Assembly: GCA_041483135.1 (NCBI GenBank)
Contig: JBGPFE010000019.1
Location: forward strand, 6,071-70,070
DNA: 64,000 bases
Direction: 5' to 3'
DNA from: PALSA-1004 sp041483135
Lineage (GTDB): Bacteria > Pseudomonadota > Gammaproteobacteria > Burkholderiales > SG8-41
A program made the position numbers and the translations under genes. The notes under the pieces were generated by a model, which searched no databases, was not told the origin of the DNA, and was given only the letters and a program-made list of their open reading frames with translations. Below are positions 32,498 through 40,938 of this stretch, piece after piece; position 1 is the first letter of the stretch; each line of letters begins with the position of its first letter.

Positions 32498-33865
32498 TTA
32501 CAGAATGAATGGAGCCGCGAACGCGCGGAAGTCCTTGATATCTTCAAGCCGCATCAAGCCGTCGTAGAGTTTTTGCGTCACGTTCTTTCCCCACACCGGC
32601 TCGCCGAGGTCGAAGAACTTCGCCGTCAATTCTGCCGGCTGGTGCGGGTTGGCCGGCTCGCCTTTGGTCACGACGCAGTGTCCCGCGTGCGCGGCGCCGT
32701 CGCGCATGACGATGCGCACGGTCACCGGCTGCTCATTCGGATAGCGCGCGGTAAACGACTTGTCTTCCCGCAGATCGACGCGCTGCGCGAGCGCCTGCAC
32801 CTCTCGATTGGCGACGGCGGCATCGTCGAAGCTCTTGAGCCCCGAGCGGCCGTGGCAGAGAATGCTCGCGAGCGCGAACGGCACCGAGAAGCGCGCGCCG
32901 AAACTGCTGGTGATATTTTTCCCGGCGAGCATCGCCGCCAGCGCATAAGCGCGCACCTCGATGCGAGCGATCTGCGCGGCTTCGAGCCTGCCGCCGGGAA
33001 CTTTCGCGAGCAGGTCCTCGAGCGCGTCGATCGCCGAATGCACGTAGCGGCCGGTCGGGTGCAGCTTGAAATAGCCGCCGGCGATCAGCCATTCGGTGCC
33101 GATTCCCGCAACCACCTTGTTCGTATCGAACGCATCCGACAGCACGGTGCCGTAAATTGCGGATACCCCGTCGGTCCCGCCGGTAAAGCCGCACTCGACG
33201 AGCCGCGCCGCCGTCAGCCCCATGTAGCCCGAGTGCCCGGTGAAAATATTGCGCACCGTCGCGCCGTCGAGCAGCGTCTGGCGGCTCGTCGCCATGCCCA
33301 TCGTCGCCGCGACGTTGATCAGCTCGCGCATTTGCGCCGCGTTGAAGCCTTTGAGCCTGCCCGCCGCGATGGCCGCGCCGATCACGCCGTAAGTGCCGTG
33401 CGGATGCACGCTCAGTTTCACCTGCGCGGCGCGGCTGATGCGCGACGACAATTCATAGCCGAGCGCGACCGCGAGCAGCAGTTCGGCACCGCTCGCACCG
33501 GTTTCCTGCGCGAGCGCGACCGCCGCCGGCACCACCTGGATGCCGGGATGGCCCTTGGCGAACAGGTTGCCTTCGTCGAGCTCGAGCCAGGTGCCGGCGG
33601 TGCCGTTCAAGAGCGCCGCGTCGAGCGTGGCGGCGCGTTTGCCCGCGCCGATCACCCACGCATTGCCCGGCGCCGCCTGCGCGAGATGCTTCGCGACCAG
33701 CGTTTGCATTTCCGGCTGCTGCATGCCGGCGGCGATCACCGGAATCGAGTCCGCGATCACCCAGCGTGCACGCGAGCGCGCACGCTCGCTCAGATCATCA
33801 AGTTTCGTTGCGCACGCAAACTCGGCGAGTGTGGTCAAATATCCAGGTGGCGCGTAGTCGGACAT
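32498..33865 (-). CDS. MmgE/PrpD family protein
   Basis: 455 residues of the 2-methylcitrate dehydratase fold family, which includes methylcitrate dehydratase, cis-aconitate decarboxylase and others. Recognisable: WVIADSIPVIAAGM near 32, ALLNGTAGTWLELDEGN near 83, HPGIQVVPAAVALAQE near 105, and SVHPHGTYGVIGAAIAAGR near 152. The reaction here is unknown. It is the first gene of the MmgE-deacetylase-amidase operon; its upstream region (33866-34062) is shared with the divergent hemerythrin gene. Confidence 0.9.
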   Translation of the reverse strand: MSDYAPPGYLTTLAEFACATKLDDLSERARSRARWVIADSIPVIAAGMQQPEMQTLVAKHLAQAAPGNAWVIGAGKRAATLDAALLNGTAGTWLELDEGNLFAKGHPGIQVVPAAVALAQETGASGAELLLAVALGYELSSRISRAAQVKLSVHPHGTYGVIGAAIAAGRLKGFNAAQMRELINVAATMGMATSRQTLLDGATVRNIFTGHSGYMGLTAARLVECGFTGGTDGVSAIYGTVLSDAFDTNKVVAGIGTEWLIAGGYFKLHPTGRYVHSAIDALEDLLAKVPGGRLEAAQIARIEVRAYALAAMLAGKNITSSFGARFSVPFALASILCHGRSGLKSFDDAAVANREVQALAQRVDLREDKSFTARYPNEQPVTVRIVMRDGAAHAGHCVVTKGEPANPHQPAELTAKFFDLGEPVWGKNVTQKLYDGLMRLEDIKDFRAFAAPFIL

Positions 33866-34062
33866 GGCAGGGGGTCACGGCAGGTTTTTTTGCTGGTTTT
33901 TCCGGCATTTTACTACCGGAACAGTGACATCCCCGTCAGCGCGGCGGCGCGCGGACTCGTTAGTGGTGCAACCACCGGTTTGCGGGGAGCGCGCCGTGGC
34001 CCCTGCTCCCGCAAGCAGGCGTTCCGCTAACGTGTCGCAGGGGTGCGCCTTCGAGCCCGGTT

Positions 34063-34076
34063 TTGACCTGGATCAA
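34063..34076 (+). promoter_or_regulatory. FNR/ANR-type binding site upstream of hemerythrin
   Basis: TTGACCTGGATCAA matches the FNR/ANR consensus TTGAT-N4-ATCAA at nine of ten positions. Its centre is ~76 bp before the hemerythrin ATG at 34146, which would fit activation from about -41 with a leader of ~35 bases. It implies induction under low oxygen. Confidence 0.7.
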
Positions 34077-34145
34077 TTGATCCCGCCGGAATCTTGGCAT
34101 GCTGACCATAGTCCGACATTGCGCCAGTCCACTGGAGGGACGCCC

Positions 34146-34781
34146 ATGACTACCGCCAATTCGACAACATTGCCGCGAGCTGCTGAATGCGCAATCAACC
34201 GCATCAAGGCCGAGCACCACGCGCTCGCGTGCATGCTCGCCGCCATGCAAGCCCTGGTCATGCGCTATCGCGAACCGGGCTCGAAGCCCGATTACGGGCT
34301 GTTCGACTCGATGCTGCGTTATATCGAGAACGTGCCGGATCGTCTGCACCATCCCAAGGAAGATCGGGTGCTGTTTCCCGCGATCATGGAGCGCGCAGGC
34401 GGCGGCAAGGCGCTGGTGCAGGAGCTCGAGCGCGATCATGCGCAGGGTGAGCCGATGCTTGCCGAGCTGCGCCGCGCGTTTCACGCGTTTCGAGACGGCA
34501 GCGCCAACGCCCTCAATCAGCTCGCCACCGCGGTCGACGAATTCGCGGAGTTCTACTGGTACCACATGCGCAAGGAGGAGCAGCAACTCCTGCCGCTGGC
34601 GGCGCAACACCTCACGGCGGCCGATTGGCAACGAGTCGACAGTGCGTTCGGCGATAATACCGACCCGCTGTTCGGCACTGAACTCACCGACGAGTACCGC
34701 CGGCTTTACCAGCACATCACCGAGTTGGCGCCGCGGCATCTAAAGTCGCTGCTTGAAAGCGCAGCGCTCACGGCCCCGTAA
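34146..34781 (+). CDS. Hemerythrin-like diiron protein
   Basis: 211 residues, a hemerythrin HHE domain from ~15 to 160. Metal ligands visible: IKAEHHAL near residue 20 (H), NVPDRLHHPKEDRVLFPAI near 62 (H and E), ELERDHAQGEPML near 93 (H), and FYWYHMRKEEQQLLPLA near 137 (H and E). Such proteins bind O2 or help against nitrosative stress in denitrifiers. Start at ATG 34146 after a GGAGGG ribosome-binding site; the longer frame from 33864 is not needed. The FNR-type site upstream supports low-oxygen control. Confidence 0.92.
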   Translation: MTTANSTTLPRAAECAINRIKAEHHALACMLAAMQALVMRYREPGSKPDYGLFDSMLRYIENVPDRLHHPKEDRVLFPAIMERAGGGKALVQELERDHAQGEPMLAELRRAFHAFRDGSANALNQLATAVDEFAEFYWYHMRKEEQQLLPLAAQHLTAADWQRVDSAFGDNTDPLFGTELTDEYRRLYQHITELAPRHLKSLLESAALTAP

Positions 34782-34845
34782 ATTGCGCACCCCGGCACGG
34801 GCATGGCGCGGGCGGTTGATCCCGCTTGACGGAAGCACCCCGCGC

Positions 34846-35685
34846 TTACAAATTCAGTGCGTGAAATCGAAGGTGATCCTCGATAAAACTCGCAATGAAA
34901 AAGTAGCTGTGGTCGTAGCCCTCTTGCATGCGAAGCTCGAGCGCAACGCCGGCCCGCTCGCAGGCCTTTCCCAATAACCCGGGTTTGAGCTGGCTCTCCA
35001 GAAACTGGTCCTTGGCGCCCTGATCAATCAGGATGGCCGGGCCTTTCCACCCGCGATCCTCAATCAGCGCGGTCGCGTCATATTCTCGCCAGCGAGCGCG
35101 GTCGGTTCCCAGATAACCTGTAAATGCCTTTTCTCCCCATGGACAACGCATCGGGGAGCAAATCGGGGCAAAGGCCGACACGGACTTGTAACAGTCCGGA
35201 TTTTTGAGCGCGATGGTCAGCGCGCCGTGTCCGCCCATGGACTGGCCAAAGATGCCCACGCGCGCGGGGTTGACGGGAAAGCTGGATGCAACAAGCGAAG
35301 ATAGTTCTTGCGTAATGTAGGAATACATCCGGTAGCCTCGCGACCACGGCGCCTGCGTGGCGTCCACGTAAAAACCGGCGCCGGTACCGAAGTCATAATT
35401 TTCATCCTCGCCGGGAATCTGCAGGCCACGCGGGCTGGTATCCGGCACCACGATGGCCAAGCCGAGCTCGGCGGCAACCCGCTGCGCGCCCGCCTTGATG
35501 ACAAAATTCTCTTCGGTACAGGTGAGGCCGGAAAGCCAGTAAAGCACAGGTACCCTGCGGGCTTCCGCGTGCGGAGGGAGAAATACGCCAAAGCGCATGA
35601 CACACGCGGTTTCGTGTGACTCATGGCTGTAGACACCCTGGATGCCACCGAAAGACTTATTGCGGGAAATAGTCGTAACTGTCAT
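34846..35685 (-). CDS. fghA: S-formylglutathione hydrolase
   Basis: Esterase-D-type hydrolase that releases formate and glutathione, the last step of glutathione-dependent formaldehyde oxidation. 279 residues from ATG 35685 (MTVTTISRNKSFGG); an ATG at 35730 is possible. Motifs: LYWLSGLTCTEENF near residue 48, nucleophile GIFGQSMGGHGAL near 143, Asp in LIDQGAKDQFL near 220, His in GYDHSYFF near 255. Downstream of gfa on the same strand, but a strong terminator hairpin separates them, so it may have its own promoter or depend on read-through. Confidence 0.95.
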   Translation of the reverse strand: MTVTTISRNKSFGGIQGVYSHESHETACVMRFGVFLPPHAEARRVPVLYWLSGLTCTEENFVIKAGAQRVAAELGLAIVVPDTSPRGLQIPGEDENYDFGTGAGFYVDATQAPWSRGYRMYSYITQELSSLVASSFPVNPARVGIFGQSMGGHGALTIALKNPDCYKSVSAFAPICSPMRCPWGEKAFTGYLGTDRARWREYDATALIEDRGWKGPAILIDQGAKDQFLESQLKPGLLGKACERAGVALELRMQEGYDHSYFFIASFIEDHLRFHALNL

Positions 35686-35752
35686 TTCCGAAGCCAATCC
35701 GGGCGCGAACTGATCATCTTCATTCATCAATTCGTCTTATTTTCAGCATTTC

Positions 35753-35782
35753 AAAAAAAGCTGGCGCCGCACGGGCGCCAGC
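35753..35782 (-). terminator. Rho-independent terminator after gfa
   Basis: On the minus strand GCTGGCGCC, loop CGTGC, GGCGCCAGC, then TTTTTTT: a perfect 9-bp GC-rich stem with a U-run. It lies 35 bp after the gfa stop and ~70 bp before the fghA start. Confidence 0.93.
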
Positions 35783-35816
35783 CATATACCACCGTGGCGG
35801 GCTGCGGCCCGCTGCA

Positions 35817-36392
35817 TCACTTACGCAGCACGCCGGCGGCCTTGGCCATGTGAGTCGCGATAACATCCATCAGGGGCGGGGACAGGCAATCGTAAGGCTC
35901 AAGCTTGAGTTCCTTCAACCTTGCCCTGACGGCACCCATGTTATCGGGGCTTGCACCCGACTCGATAATCGACGAAACAAACGCCGCGAATTCCGGCGGC
36001 GCCCAGCCTGCCTCCTTCGATCGCTCGGTGTGAATAAAATCGAATCCGTATAACGGATGGCCCTTGTTCTCGATCCGGCCATACATGTGGACACCGCATT
36101 TTTTGCAGGCATGCCGCTGAATGGTTGCCTTGGGATCCACCACCGCAAGTTTGTCTCCGTTCGCCTTTACACTGAGGTTTTCACGCGCGACGACGGCAAC
36201 CTGCGAGAACAGCGCCCCTTTCGGTTTCCAGCACTTCGTGCAGCCGCACACGTGATTGTGCGCGCACTGCCCTTTGATCGCCACCGCGACCTTGTTCTCC
36301 GCGCAATCGCACAACAGCGTCCCGCCCGCAAAGCCCTTTGCCGCGGGTTGCAATCCGCCATCAACCGCTGGATGTATCTTGACATTACTCAT
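35817..36392 (-). CDS. gfa: Glutathione-dependent formaldehyde-activating enzyme
   Basis: 191-residue zinc protein of the Gfa family, proposed to speed S-hydroxymethylglutathione formation from formaldehyde and glutathione. Zinc cysteines are visible: LLCDCAENK near residue 28, CGCTKCWKPKG near 50, and HACKKCGVHMYGR near 95. Full length. It is the middle gene of frmA-gfa-fghA on the minus strand. The ~250 bp separating it from frmA contain an imperfect palindrome GCAGAGTGACTCTGC (36583-36597) and no gene. Confidence 0.94.
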   Translation of the reverse strand: MSNVKIHPAVDGGLQPAAKGFAGGTLLCDCAENKVAVAIKGQCAHNHVCGCTKCWKPKGALFSQVAVVARENLSVKANGDKLAVVDPKATIQRHACKKCGVHMYGRIENKGHPLYGFDFIHTERSKEAGWAPPEFAAFVSSIIESGASPDNMGAVRARLKELKLEPYDCLSPPLMDVIATHMAKAAGVLRK

Positions 36393-36639
36393 GATGATTT
36401 CTCCGTTTAAATTTCGACGTCAGCCGCCGGCGCGGACTGGGGCCGCGACCAGTATCTCAAGTTGTCATTCCCCAGTAAAACATTCGCAAACATTGACACT
36501 GCACCCGATCAATCAGAATCCCGTGCGGAAACGGCGTGTGCATGGTTGCCATCAGGATACAAGGTGTGACGCTTATTGAATTGCAGAGTGACTCTGCGCC
36601 GTTGAAAAACCGATCACGAATTCTGCGTTCGCTTCGGGA

Positions 36640-37749
36640 TCAGAATACCACGACTGACCGGATCGATTTGCCCGCGTGCATCAGATCGAACCCCTGGTTG
36701 ATGCCGGCGAGCGCGAGCTTGTGCGTGATCAGATCGTCGATGTTGATCTTGCCGTCCATGTACCAGTCGACGATTTTCGGCACGTCGCGCCGGCCCTTGG
36801 CGCCACCGAACGCGGTGCCTTTCCATACGCGTCCCGTCACCAGCTGGAACGGGCGCGTTTTGATCTCCTGGCCGGCACCCGCGACGCCGATGATCACCGA
36901 CACGCCCCAGCCCTTGTGGCAGCATTCGAGCGCCTGGCGCATGACATCCACGTTGCCGATGCATTCGAAGCTGTAATCGGCGCCGCCTTTGGTGAGGTTC
37001 ACCAGGTACGGCACGAGATCGCCGCCAACTTCCTTGGGATTGACGAAATGCGTCATGCCGAACTTTTCGGCCAGCGTGCGTCTTCCCGGATTGATGTCGA
37101 CGCCGATTATCATAGACGCGCCGGCAAGCCGCGCGCCCTGGATCACGTTCAACCCGATGCCGCCGAGACCGAACACGACCACGTTGGCGCCCGGCTCGAC
37201 TTTCGCGGTGTTGATGACCGCGCCGATGCCGGTCGTGACCCCGCAGCCGATGTAGCACACCTTGTCAAACGGCGCGTCCTCGCGGATTTTTGCGAGTGAA
37301 ATTTCGGGCACCACGGTATAGTTGGCGAACGTCGACGTGCCCATGTAGTGGAATAACTTTTTGCCGCCGAGCGAGAAGCGGCTCGTGCCGTCCGGCATCA
37401 CGCCCTGCCCTTGCGTCACGCGGATCGCCTGGCACAGATTGGTCTTGTCGGACACGCAGTATTCGCACTCGCGGCATTCGGGCACGTAGAGCGGAATCAC
37501 GTGGTCTCCCTTCCTGAGGCTCTTCACGCCGGGCCCGACCTCGACCACCACGCCCGCGCCCTCGTGGCCGAGGATCGCCGGAAACAGGCCTTCCGGGTCG
37601 GCGCCCGACAGCGTGAACTCGTCGGTGTGGCAGATGCCGGTCGCCTTGATCTCGATGAGCGCCTCACCCGCTTTCGGCCCTTCGAGTTGCACGGACTCGA
37701 TTGTCAACGGCGCGCCGGCCTTGTGCGCGACTGCTGCGCGAACATCCAT
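36640..37749 (-). CDS. frmA: S-(hydroxymethyl)glutathione dehydrogenase / class III alcohol dehydrogenase
   Basis: 369-residue zinc alcohol dehydrogenase oxidising S-hydroxymethylglutathione to S-formylglutathione with NAD. Catalytic zinc Cys in ATGICHTDEFTLSG near residue 40, structural zinc four-Cys lobe PECRECEYCVSDKTNLCQ near 95, Rossmann GLGGIGLNVIQGARLAG near 195. The ending SIRSVVVF is typical. It starts the formaldehyde module; immediately upstream lies a permease remnant whose stop is 2 bp before the ATG. Confidence 0.97.
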   Translation of the reverse strand: MDVRAAVAHKAGAPLTIESVQLEGPKAGEALIEIKATGICHTDEFTLSGADPEGLFPAILGHEGAGVVVEVGPGVKSLRKGDHVIPLYVPECRECEYCVSDKTNLCQAIRVTQGQGVMPDGTSRFSLGGKKLFHYMGTSTFANYTVVPEISLAKIREDAPFDKVCYIGCGVTTGIGAVINTAKVEPGANVVVFGLGGIGLNVIQGARLAGASMIIGVDINPGRRTLAEKFGMTHFVNPKEVGGDLVPYLVNLTKGGADYSFECIGNVDVMRQALECCHKGWGVSVIIGVAGAGQEIKTRPFQLVTGRVWKGTAFGGAKGRRDVPKIVDWYMDGKINIDDLITHKLALAGINQGFDLMHAGKSIRSVVVF

Positions 37750-37751
37750 TT

Positions 37752-37814
37752 TTATCCCTCCATCAGTGACATGATGTCGAACGCGCCTTCAACCTGCGGA
37801 ATCAAATAACCGGC
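37752..37814 (-). pseudogene. Fragment of a NitT/TauT-type ABC permease
   Basis: The minus strand reads AGYLIPQVEGAFDIMSLMEG and stop, directly before frmA. The permease at 19813 contains VGYLILQAEGAFDINTVFAG. The DNA shares a 14-base identical core TCGAACGCGCCTTC and many flanking bases. I read it as a leftover of a deleted permease gene; no open upstream body with family similarity is visible. Confidence 0.55.
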
Positions 37815-37816
37815 TC

Positions 37817-37842
37817 GGCGTGCGGCGGCAGCGCCGCACGCC
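37817..37842. terminator. Strong hairpin between the Liv binding-protein gene and frmA
   Basis: A perfect 11-bp stem GGCGTGCGGCG / CGCCGCACGCC with loop GCAG, 22 bp after the Liv binding-protein stop. No U-run follows, so it is either a factor-dependent terminator or an RNA-stabilising hairpin. Confidence 0.65.
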
Positions 37843-37863
37843 GGCGGTTGCATGCTCTCAAGC

Positions 37864-39093
37864 TTACGGCTTCGCGTACTCGACGAACACGCTCTTGCCG
37901 CCCTTGATGATCCATTGCCCCATGCCGCGGCCCAGCTGGTCGCCATTGGGAGTGAAGTCGCAGGTTGAGCCGGCGCCCGAGAAATTGATTGCTTTGCCGG
38001 CACGGATCAGCTTCAGGGCATCGACCACGTCGGTGACGTTTTCTCCCGGCCCGTTGCACACCGTGATGATCTGCTTCGACCAATCGGCAGCCACCGGGCT
38101 TTTCGCCTTCTCCATCGCCATCGCCACCACCGCGATCTGGTCATGCGTGTTGGGCGGAAACAGGAAGACCCGGTCATCGGGCGCGCCCATCAGTTTCAGG
38201 AACCGCTTGTAGCCGGGAGCGCTGGTGTCGGGCATCGGCTGGAAATGGCGGATGCCTTCAGCGACTTCCGGGCCGACCGCCTGCACGAACTTGCCTTCGG
38301 CGTCGGCCATGATCGACAACGCGATCACCTTGCTGTTAAAACCTCCGCGATAGACTTCTTTCATGATCGACACGAAGTCCGGCAGCAGGCCGAAGCAGCA
38401 CACCGCTTCCGGCTTCTTGCCGAAAATGCGCTCGACCTCCGCCCGGTACGACGGCTGCTCGGGGTTGTAGATCAGCGAATCGACCACGTTGCGGCCGGCC
38501 GCCTTCATCTGTTCTTCGACGCCTTTCATGATCGGCAGCACGAACGCGTTCTGCAGTCCCATGAGACCGATGGTCTTGTAGTTGAGTCGTTGCACCGCGC
38601 GGCCGATCACGATGCCCCAGTCGGTCGCCTTCATCTGGAAGCGCCACACGTAACCCTGGGTGTCGCCCTCGGTGATCGCGTTGGCCGCGCTCGACACCAT
38701 CAGCACAGTCTTGTTCTGGATCGCGATCGGCCGCGACGACATGCCTTCCGGCGTGCCCCAATAACCGACCAGCGCCTGGGCTTTGTGCACGTTGATGAAT
38801 TTCTGCGACAGGTTCGCCGCCACCGCGGCGCTCGACTCCGAGTCCTCGATGAAGAGCTCGAGCTTGCGGCCGCCGAGGATACCGCCGGCGTCATTGATCA
38901 CCTTGACGGTACGCTTGGCGGCTTCGCCCATGTCGGGTCCATAGGCGCCGGCGTTGCCGGTCAGCGGCAGCGCGACGCCGATCGGAATCGTTGCGCCTTG
39001 CGCGTGAGCCAGATTGAGATAAGGGGCAGCGAGCGGCAACGCGGCCGCTGCGCCCAGCGTTTTGAGAACCTTGCGACGGGTGAACTTCTTCAT
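37864..39093 (-). CDS. Liv-type ABC transporter substrate-binding protein
   Basis: 409-residue periplasmic binding protein of the branched-chain amino acid/aromatic acid family. It has a Tat-type leader (FTRRKVLKT then a hydrophobic segment ending LAHAQ). Mature motifs: IPIGVALPLTGNAGAYGPDM near residue 36, INDAGGILGGRKLELFIEDS near 70 and WGTPEGMSSRPIAIQ near 115. It is the last gene of a five-gene importer operon (livG-livF-livH-livM-SBP). Members of this branch often bind aromatic acids; the ligand is unproven. Confidence 0.92.
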   Translation of the reverse strand: MKKFTRRKVLKTLGAAAALPLAAPYLNLAHAQGATIPIGVALPLTGNAGAYGPDMGEAAKRTVKVINDAGGILGGRKLELFIEDSESSAAVAANLSQKFINVHKAQALVGYWGTPEGMSSRPIAIQNKTVLMVSSAANAITEGDTQGYVWRFQMKATDWGIVIGRAVQRLNYKTIGLMGLQNAFVLPIMKGVEEQMKAAGRNVVDSLIYNPEQPSYRAEVERIFGKKPEAVCCFGLLPDFVSIMKEVYRGGFNSKVIALSIMADAEGKFVQAVGPEVAEGIRHFQPMPDTSAPGYKRFLKLMGAPDDRVFLFPPNTHDQIAVVAMAMEKAKSPVAADWSKQIITVCNGPGENVTDVVDALKLIRAGKAINFSGAGSTCDFTPNGDQLGRGMGQWIIKGGKSVFVEYAKP

Positions 39094-39153
39094 TTGACAC
39101 CTCCTGATGATGAGTCCAACTTCGGGTACCTGCCTGTCAACCCATACCTTGCA

Positions 39154-40059
39154 TTACCTGATTTCCACCTGCAAGCGATATTCGCGCGCGAACCCCTGCG
39201 GCCGGAAGATCAGCAGCAGGATCAAGCCGACGCCGATGAGGATGATGCGGATCGCGGCAAGCTGGTCGGAATCCAGCACCGGGATCAGGTCCTTGATGAA
39301 ACGCGAGCCCTCGAGCAGCACCATCACGATTGCAGCCCCCCAGATTGCGCCGTAGTGGGCGCCGCGCCCGCCCGCGATCACCGCCATGAACGCATAGGCG
39401 ATCACGATATTGGAAAACTGCGTCGGGTCTATGTACTGGTAATAAAAACCGTGAAACGAGCCGGCGAGGCCGATGATGGCGCCGCCGATGGCGAAAATGC
39501 GCACCCGCGCCCACAGCACGTGCTTGCCGAGCGTCGCCGCAACCACGTCGTCTTCGCGCAACGCGCGCACGATGCGGCCGAATGGCGAGCGCGCGATCAC
39601 GTTGAGAAACCATACCGTGCCGAGCAGCAGCACGACCGCCAATCCAAGCTGGAAATACTGGTAATACTCGGGGGCGATCACGTCGCCCAGCGGCCGCGGC
39701 ACGCCGGTAAGCCCCAGCGCGCCCTTGGTCAGCCAGTCTTCGTTGAGCACCACCAGCCGCAGCATCTCGCCGGCGCCGAGCGTCACGATCGCGAAATAGT
39801 CTTCCTCGGTCACGCGCAGAGTGACGAGCGCGATTATGCCGCACGCCGCGGCGACGATCGCCATCGCCCCCAGCGTCGCGAAGAACGTATTGGCGCCGCC
39901 TTTCAACATGAGCAGCGCGCAGCTGTAGGCGCCGAGCGCGTACAGCCCCGCCAGGCCGAAGTTCACCATTCCCCCGAGACCCCACTGGAAATTGAGCGCG
40001 AGCGCAAGGATGGCCGAAAAGCAGACCACGGTGGCCATCAGGATCAGGAAAGAAATCAT
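39154..40059 (-). CDS. livM: Liv-type ABC transporter permease (LivM-like)
   Basis: 301-residue inner-membrane permease with about eight to nine helices. Family markers: LALNFQWGLGGMVNFGLAGL near residue 20, FGRIVRALREDDVVAATLGK near 175 (the ATPase-contacting EAA-like loop), GGRGAHYGAIWGAAIVMVL near 235 and the C-terminal LILLLIFRPQGF. It follows livH by 18 bp and precedes the binding-protein gene by ~60 bp. Confidence 0.93.
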   Translation of the reverse strand: MISFLILMATVVCFSAILALALNFQWGLGGMVNFGLAGLYALGAYSCALLMLKGGANTFFATLGAMAIVAAACGIIALVTLRVTEEDYFAIVTLGAGEMLRLVVLNEDWLTKGALGLTGVPRPLGDVIAPEYYQYFQLGLAVVLLLGTVWFLNVIARSPFGRIVRALREDDVVAATLGKHVLWARVRIFAIGGAIIGLAGSFHGFYYQYIDPTQFSNIVIAYAFMAVIAGGRGAHYGAIWGAAIVMVLLEGSRFIKDLIPVLDSDQLAAIRIILIGVGLILLLIFRPQGFAREYRLQVEIR

Positions 40060-40077
40060 CTGCGGCTCATTTGCGTC

Positions 40078-40938
40078 TTATTTGCGTATATACGGTTGGC
40101 CAAACAATCCTTGCGGACGGAATATGAGTATCAGCGCGATCACGCAGAGCGGAATGCCGATCCGGTAGTTGGGCGGGATGACCAGCGTCGCGAGCTCGCT
40201 CACGATGCCGATGATCAGCGCGCCGACAAAAGCGCCGAGCGGGCTGCCGAGCCCGCCAAGGATCGCTGCGGCGAACACCGTCACCACATAGCTCGACCCC
40301 ATCGGCGGCTCCAGCGCGCGGTCCATGCCGATCAACACGCCGCCCACCGCGAGCAGCATGCCGGCGATGAACCACGTCCAGCGGATGATGCGCGGACTCT
40401 CGATGCCGCGCACCAGCGCGAGCGCCGGGTTGTCGGAAACCGCGCGCATCGCGCGCCCGATCGGCATGCGCGTCAGCAGAAAATACATCGCGAGCATTGC
40501 GAACGTTGAAACAACGATGGTAATCATCTGCTCGCGATTCATGCGGATGTCGAAGAAGCGGAATGGGCGCGCCAGCTCGATCGCGAAACTGCGCGCGGTA
40601 TTGCCATACGCGAGGCGCGCGACATTTTCCAGAACGAAGCCCAGCCCGAGCGAGGCCACCATCAACGTGATCGAGCCGCGTTCCCTCAGCGGCTTGAACG
40701 TCAGGTAATCGATCAAGATCAGCAAGCCGCCGTAAGCAACGGCGACGACCGCCGTCGCTATCGTCAGCGGCCAGCCGAGCTGGACGTTCAACGCAAACAC
40801 CATGTAGGCGGCGAGCGTCATCATCGCGCCGACCGCGAAGTTCGGAAACTTCAGCACCCCGAACAGCAGCGTCACCGACAGCGCGGGCAGCGTGACGATG
40901 ATGCCCGTGATCAAACCGTTGAAAGCGGTCTGCAGCAT
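40078..40938 (-). CDS. livH: Liv-type ABC transporter permease (LivH-like)
   Basis: 286-residue permease, partner of LivM. Motifs: MLQTAFNGLITGIIVTLPAL at the N-terminus, PIGRAMRAVSDNPALALVRG near 150 (EAA-like loop), AAILGGLGSPLGAFVGALII near 225 and the end LIFRPQGLFGQ. Its start overlaps the livF stop by 1 bp (40938), so translation is coupled. Confidence 0.94.
   Translation of the reverse strand: MLQTAFNGLITGIIVTLPALSVTLLFGVLKFPNFAVGAMMTLAAYMVFALNVQLGWPLTIATAVVAVAYGGLLILIDYLTFKPLRERGSITLMVASLGLGFVLENVARLAYGNTARSFAIELARPFRFFDIRMNREQMITIVVSTFAMLAMYFLLTRMPIGRAMRAVSDNPALALVRGIESPRIIRWTWFIAGMLLAVGGVLIGMDRALEPPMGSSYVVTVFAAAILGGLGSPLGAFVGALIIGIVSELATLVIPPNYRIGIPLCVIALILIFRPQGLFGQPYIRK

Noticed and set aside
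33866..34145. Upstream extension of the hemerythrin frame from 33864
   Set aside because: It crosses the FNR-type site and the shared promoter region; the ATG at 34146 has a GGAGGG ribosome-binding site and fits the family.
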